Assembly (NCBI GenBank): GCA_005793785.1
Contig: SXPW01000085.1
Span: forward strand, 1 to 8,290
Length of the DNA stretch: 8,290 nucleotides
From: Actinomycetota bacterium
Lineage (GTDB): Bacteria > Actinomycetota > Acidimicrobiia > Acidimicrobiales > Ilumatobacteraceae
Direction of reading: 5' to 3'
Within the stretch, counting starts at the first letter, position 1. The number at the start of each line of letters is the position of its first letter. This document shows positions 4,712 through 8,290 of the stretch, in pieces. Position numbers and translations under genes: made by a program. The notes under the pieces are model-generated. The model worked only from the letters and a program-made list of their open reading frames with translations. It ran no database searches and was not told the origin of the DNA.

Positions 4712-6223
4712 ATGCCGACGCTCCTCGAGCTTGTCAGTGACAACGGCGCATTGTCCGAGGACGACGTCGCACACCTCTCTGCGTTGATCTCGGAGTGGGG
4801 AATGCTCGCCGACTTTTCCTTCGCCGACCTCTTGCTGTACGTGCCCGTCGCCACCGCAAGTGGCACCAACTGGTTGACCGCATCACAAGTACGCGCGGCG
4901 ACCGGGCAGACGCTCTACCAGTCGGATCTCGTGGGCGAGTATGCCGACGACACCGACCGACCGTTCATCGCGGCCGCCGCGCAGTCGGGGCAAGTCCAGA
5001 AGGGCACGATCACGCTCCCGTACCTGACTGATCCGGTGAACATGACCGCGATTCCCGTGCTGCGTGAGGGTCGAGTCATCGCCGTGCTCACTCGTGAGGT
5101 ATCCACCGTTTCGGGTCGTCGACCCGGGCAGCTCGAGCGAACCTATCTCTCCATCTTCGACGACTTTGCGACGATGACGGCAACGGGATTGTTCCCCTTC
5201 ACCGGTCGAGTCGCGGACTCGAGCGTCGCCCCACGCGTTGGCGACGGCGTCATCGTGCTCGACGGCAGCGCACGGGTGCGATATGCGTCGCCGAACGCAG
5301 TCTCGGCCCTGCACCGCATCGGAGTGCGCGCCAACGCGGTGGGTCAGAGCCTCGCCGAACTGGGATTCGCCCACGACGCCGCACGTGCTTCGTTCGAGCG
5401 ACGCGAGCCGGTGGTCGAGGAGCTCGACCAAGACCACGACGTGACCCTCATGGTGCGGTCGATTCCCATTCTCAAGCGCGGCGCGCGCGCCATCAACGTG
5501 ATCGGTGGAGTCGTGTTGATGCGCGACGTGTCGGAATTGCGCCGGCGAGATCGTTTGATTCTCACCAAGGACGCCACGATCAAGGAAATTCACCACCGGG
5601 TCAAGAACAACCTGCAGACGATCTCGTCCTTGTTGCGTCTGCAGGGACGACGCCTGTCTTCCGAGGAAGCCAAGGATGCCATCGCCGACTCCGTTCGACG
5701 GATTCGAACGATCGCCTTGGTGCACGAAACGCTGTCGCGAGAACCCGGTGAGGACGTTGCCTTCGTCGAAATCGTGAGACCACTCATCCAACTGAGTCAG
5801 GAGAGTTTGCAGTCGAACGACCGACCCGTGCGTTTCGAGGTACGCGGCGATGGTGGGCGACTGCCCGCCACCATCGCCACTCCGCTCTCCGTGGTGATCC
5901 TCGAACTACTCCAGAACGTGGTGGACCACGCCTTTGGTGATCAGCGTCGCGACGGAGTGGTGCGAGTGTTTCTGGCCCGCGATGCGCAGGACGACGCCTT
6001 GCACATTCGGGTCATCGACAACGGTGCGGGTGTCGCCGCCGAATTCGACATTGCACGAGCGACAGGACTCGGACTCTCGATCGTGAGAACGTTGGTGACG
6101 ACCGAACTCGGTGGAACCATCTCGATGCGTCGGGCCGGCGAACGTGACCTGCAGGAGGCCGGCTTCGACGACGGTCACCCGCACATGGGAACCGTCGTCG
6201 ACCTGCGCATCCCGACGGACTAG
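4712..6223 (+). CDS. pdtaS: PdtaS-type cytosolic sensor histidine kinase (HisKA_2 family)
   Basis: A 503-residue soluble kinase with no membrane segments. Residues about 5-165 are the GAF-like PdtaS N-terminal sensor domain (LISEWGMLADFSFADLLLYV, 25-44). About 170-280 is a PAS domain (GDGVIVLDGSARVRYASPNA, 177-196; VVLMRDVSELRRRD, 267-280). The HisKA_2 dimerisation domain carries the H-box KEIHHRVKNNLQT (291-303); the phospho-acceptor is His294 or His295, most likely His295. The HATPase domain has N-box ELLQNVVDHAF (398-408), G1 DNGAGV (436-441) and G2 TGLGLSIVRT (451-460). PdtaS phosphorylates PdtaR, an ANTAR-domain RNA-binding response regulator that acts on transcript termination; no pdtaR lies in the window. 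The protein contains no cysteine, whereas mycobacterial PdtaS has a Cys pair in its GAF domain implicated in copper and NO sensing. The start ATG is preceded by AGGG (4702-4705), overlapping the upstream stop, so translation is probably coupled. Confidence 0.95.
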   Translation: MPTLLELVSDNGALSEDDVAHLSALISEWGMLADFSFADLLLYVPVATASGTNWLTASQVRAATGQTLYQSDLVGEYADDTDRPFIAAAAQSGQVQKGTITLPYLTDPVNMTAIPVLREGRVIAVLTREVSTVSGRRPGQLERTYLSIFDDFATMTATGLFPFTGRVADSSVAPRVGDGVIVLDGSARVRYASPNAVSALHRIGVRANAVGQSLAELGFAHDAARASFERREPVVEELDQDHDVTLMVRSIPILKRGARAINVIGGVVLMRDVSELRRRDRLILTKDATIKEIHHRVKNNLQTISSLLRLQGRRLSSEEAKDAIADSVRRIRTIALVHETLSREPGEDVAFVEIVRPLIQLSQESLQSNDRPVRFEVRGDGGRLPATIATPLSVVILELLQNVVDHAFGDQRRDGVVRVFLARDAQDDALHIRVIDNGAGVAAEFDIARATGLGLSIVRTLVTTELGGTISMRRAGERDLQEAGFDDGHPHMGTVVDLRIPTD

Positions 6224-6238
6224 CGCCGCGACGGGTTC

Positions 6239-8290
6239 CTACACGGGGATCGGCTGGGTTGCTTCCTTGATTTCCGGTGCATCCGACGGAGTCGATGCAT
6301 CCGCCTCGGCACGTGTTTCGTGGCGTGGCCAGGCGATGAGTGCTGCGCACATGAACGACAGGTTGATGGCGACGAGGTGGCGAGGGTAGTACGACCCCAT
6401 TTGGTACTTGAGCATCGGAAGTGCATATCCGAACGGGATGAGCAAGGCGAGGGTTCGGGCACGCGAAATTTGCTTGTTTGCCACTCGGAGCACGATGACG
6501 ATCACCCACAATGCCTGTGCTCCCCAGAATGCGAACGCCCATGGCCACGTGTTGGTGGAGTTCCAGTACATCATCGTGCGGAGTTGGTCCCATACCTCCG
6601 AGACGTCGCCGGTTCGGAGCACCTCGGTCCACTCGAACTGCACGTTGATTTCTCCGTTGGCGGTGAACAGCGTGAACCTTTCGCCGTAGTACAAGTTGTG
6701 CAACAGACTCAGGGAGGATACGACGCCGAATGTGGTGACCATCAGTGCGATGTTGTTGATGGCGCCCGCCTTGCTGCGTCGATCCACGATGAGGAGTATC
6801 GCCACGAAGAGCGCGACCACACCACCAATTTGGTTGGGCCGAAGTTGGATGCAGTACCCGAGCGCACCCGAGATTGCGACGAGTACCCAGGTCCTCGACT
6901 CGCTGGTGCGGGACACGAGGAAGGCGGTCACGAAGAAGAGCAGGATCCACGTGGGGTATTCACTGGAGCCGACGAATCCGAATCCAGCAATCAGGTCCTC
7001 GGTCATGAAGAGCAAGAGGACGATGAGTACGAATGTGCCAACAGCCGTACTCATCGTGTCACCGTGCTGTTTGGTGAACTTTAGATACAAGAACATGACA
7101 GCCAGGAATCCAAGCATCGTCATGAGCAATCCGACGAGAACGTCGTTTTCTCCGAGCAGTGACCGGGTCACGAATGCCAGGTATCGCGGTCCAGCCTGGA
7201 ACCAGAACGTCGACTCACCGCCGTGGAGCGATCCGCTGACGAAGATGTGTCGGGCATAGCCCTGCGTCGCGTACCAGTCGGAGTCACGCCAGTAGAAAAG
7301 CAGTCGGCCCCACCAACGTTCACCACCGCCGGAGAAGAAGCGGTGGAGAAAGTCGAAAGCCTTCACGTGTGCGAGCGCGAGCGCGAGAGGTACGAACGTC
7401 ACGAGAGGAGCCGTCCTCAATCGTGTTCGGAGCACCACAGCCAGCGTGGCAAGGATGAGAATGGGAATCACGAAGGCAGACCCCAGCCACACGGGTGCCG
7501 AGCCATTTGCCCATCGAAGAACCGGAAATGTGATGGCACCTCCTGCGACTCCGACCGGGATCCACCAGCGGACTTGCCTGAGCAGGAGCGCGGCGAGACC
7601 AACGAACAGCAAGCCTCCAGCTCCATCGAGGATCAGCGACAGGAGGAGAAACAGCCGGCCCGGATCTTGTCGACCGACTGGGGCGAGCGCCTCAAAGTCC
7701 TCGCGGTCCCCATCGAGCCAGGTCTCGAGTTGACTCCTGACCCCTGGAACTCCGAGTGTCGTGGCCAGGGGCGCCGCGGGAATCAGCGCACCGTCGCTTC
7801 GGAGGACTCCGATGGTGACGGTGCGGGTGTCGTACACCGCCTGAATTTTCACGACCCCAGTCGTGACCGCACTTGCAGGAACGGAGAAATTGAAACCGTT
7901 CATTTTCAACCGTGGTCGGTACCAGAATGTCGCGACATCCGGTCGGCTCTCCGGAATCGTGCGAGCAATCTCCTGATTCGCGTCGTTGACGGCGATGATC
8001 GAGTTCGGAGTGAGTTCTTGGTCGACGTCGAGCGTCCAACCACGAATCCTGACCTTGGCGTACTCGAGTATCGCCTTGCGCGACTGCGGTACGCCGATCT
8101 TGAGTTGGGCGTAGGGTCCCCGCTGCGGAGGTTCCGCGTCGGGTGGGAGTGTGGCGTCATCATCGGTGAACTTGTACTTCACCAGCAGCTCCGCCGGTGC
8201 CTTGGGAATCGGGAGGAATTGCAATCTGGTGAATTGGTACTGGTCGGGTAGTGGCACGGGCGAGTTGTCGATTTCTTCGTCGCCGAGCGA
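6239..8290 (-). CDS. Polytopic membrane protein, probable GT-C type glycosyltransferase (N-terminus outside window)
   Basis: The reading frame enters from the right edge and ends at TAG (6241-6239), giving 683 visible residues. A GTG at 8257 exists, but the frame stays open beyond it, so I treat the gene as 5'-truncated. Numbering from that GTG, residues 1-200 are soluble and beta-rich (KVRIRGWTLDVDQEL; VVKIQAVYDTRTVTIGVLR), probably an extracytoplasmic beta-sandwich following an N-terminal helix lost outside the window. About 12 hydrophobic segments follow, from 202 to 644. Between the fourth and fifth lies the loop YWRDSDWYATQGYARHI (322-338), with an Asp-x-Asp (325, 327) placed like the catalytic acidic motif of GT-C enzymes, then GGESTFWFQAGPRYL (346-360). 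Another loop holds MYWNSTNTWPWAFAFWG (563-579), and YYPRHL (623-628) precedes the last segment. The C-terminal tail is acidic and Ala/Pro-rich. A role in cell-envelope glycan assembly with a polyprenyl-phosphate sugar donor is inferred. It converges with pdtaS, 15 bases apart. Confidence 0.7.
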   Translation of the reverse strand, partial: SLGDEEIDNSPVPLPDQYQFTRLQFLPIPKAPAELLVKYKFTDDDATLPPDAEPPQRGPYAQLKIGVPQSRKAILEYAKVRIRGWTLDVDQELTPNSIIAVNDANQEIARTIPESRPDVATFWYRPRLKMNGFNFSVPASAVTTGVVKIQAVYDTRTVTIGVLRSDGALIPAAPLATTLGVPGVRSQLETWLDGDREDFEALAPVGRQDPGRLFLLLSLILDGAGGLLFVGLAALLLRQVRWWIPVGVAGGAITFPVLRWANGSAPVWLGSAFVIPILILATLAVVLRTRLRTAPLVTFVPLALALAHVKAFDFLHRFFSGGGERWWGRLLFYWRDSDWYATQGYARHIFVSGSLHGGESTFWFQAGPRYLAFVTRSLLGENDVLVGLLMTMLGFLAVMFLYLKFTKQHGDTMSTAVGTFVLIVLLLFMTEDLIAGFGFVGSSEYPTWILLFFVTAFLVSRTSESRTWVLVAISGALGYCIQLRPNQIGGVVALFVAILLIVDRRSKAGAINNIALMVTTFGVVSSLSLLHNLYYGERFTLFTANGEINVQFEWTEVLRTGDVSEVWDQLRTMMYWNSTNTWPWAFAFWGAQALWVIVIVLRVANKQISRARTLALLIPFGYALPMLKYQMGSYYPRHLVAINLSFMCAALIAWPRHETRAEADASTPSDAPEIKEATQPIPV

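Noticed and set aside
4883..5791. Minus-strand open frame (302 codons) opposite pdtaS
   Set aside because: No domain signal, His/Arg/Asp-rich shadow composition; pdtaS is supported over its full length.
6192..6218. CCGTCG / CGACGG hairpin near the pdtaS stop as a terminator
   Set aside because: Only a 6-bp stem with a 15-base loop, inside coding sequence, and no T-tract; such pairs are expected by chance in GC-rich DNA.
6012..6950. Minus-strand open frame (312 codons) spanning the pdtaS end and the membrane-protein C-terminus
   Set aside because: It is out of frame with the membrane protein, whose hydrophobic segments are coherent, and has Arg/Pro-rich low-information sequence.
7223..8251. 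Plus-strand open frame (342 codons) opposite the membrane protein
   Set aside because: Charged, Glu/Arg-rich antisense translation of hydrophobic codons; no family features.

Overview
The window looks like chromosomal DNA of a GC-rich actinobacterium. The evidence is the set of neighbours: a two-domain Mrp without its CxxC motif, a DUF3107 protein, a pair of ArsA-like ATPases of the mycobacterial Rv3679/Rv3680 type, and a PdtaS-type cytosolic histidine kinase. Frequent CGA, TCG and CTC codons and GTG/TTG starts make me lean toward Acidimicrobiia (Ilumatobacter-like), but that placement is inference. The DNA is almost fully coding: the longest gap is about 24 bases, no stretch over 300 bases lacks a gene, and I saw no tRNA, rRNA, CRISPR array, IS element or phage gene.

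Layout. (1) 2-388 (+): C-terminal part of a sulfite-oxidase-like molybdopterin enzyme, cut by the window edge. (2) 411-1163 (-): winged-helix regulator of the COG2345/SufR-like type with three C-terminal cysteines, convergent with gene 1 and divergent from mrp. (3) 1186-6223 (+): a tightly packed, probably single transcription unit of mrp, DUF3107, ArsA-like ATPase 1, ArsA-like ATPase 2 and pdtaS. (4) 6239-8290 (-): N-terminally cut polytopic membrane protein resembling a GT-C glycosyltransferase, convergent with pdtaS.

How the parts may work together. A regulator that probably binds a metal or Fe-S cluster faces an Fe-S carrier (Mrp) across only 22 bases. Those bases hold a 9-bp palindrome that can be read as a -10 element on both strands and also equals the core of a DtxR/IdeR iron box. 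The downstream genes are homologous to mycobacterial genes linked to nitric oxide and metal stress (the ATPase pair, PdtaS) that lie at separate loci in Mycobacterium tuberculosis. This suggests, as inference, a compact iron-sulfur/redox stress operon.

The most striking small-scale structure is at the junction of the two ATPase genes (3517-3549). A 10-base sequence repeated with a 14-base period makes three successive ATGA stop/start overlaps, with two five-codon mini-ORFs leading from the first ATPase's stop to the second's ATG. The two ATPase genes also share a reading frame, separated by one TGA, so readthrough would give a two-domain ArsA-like fusion.
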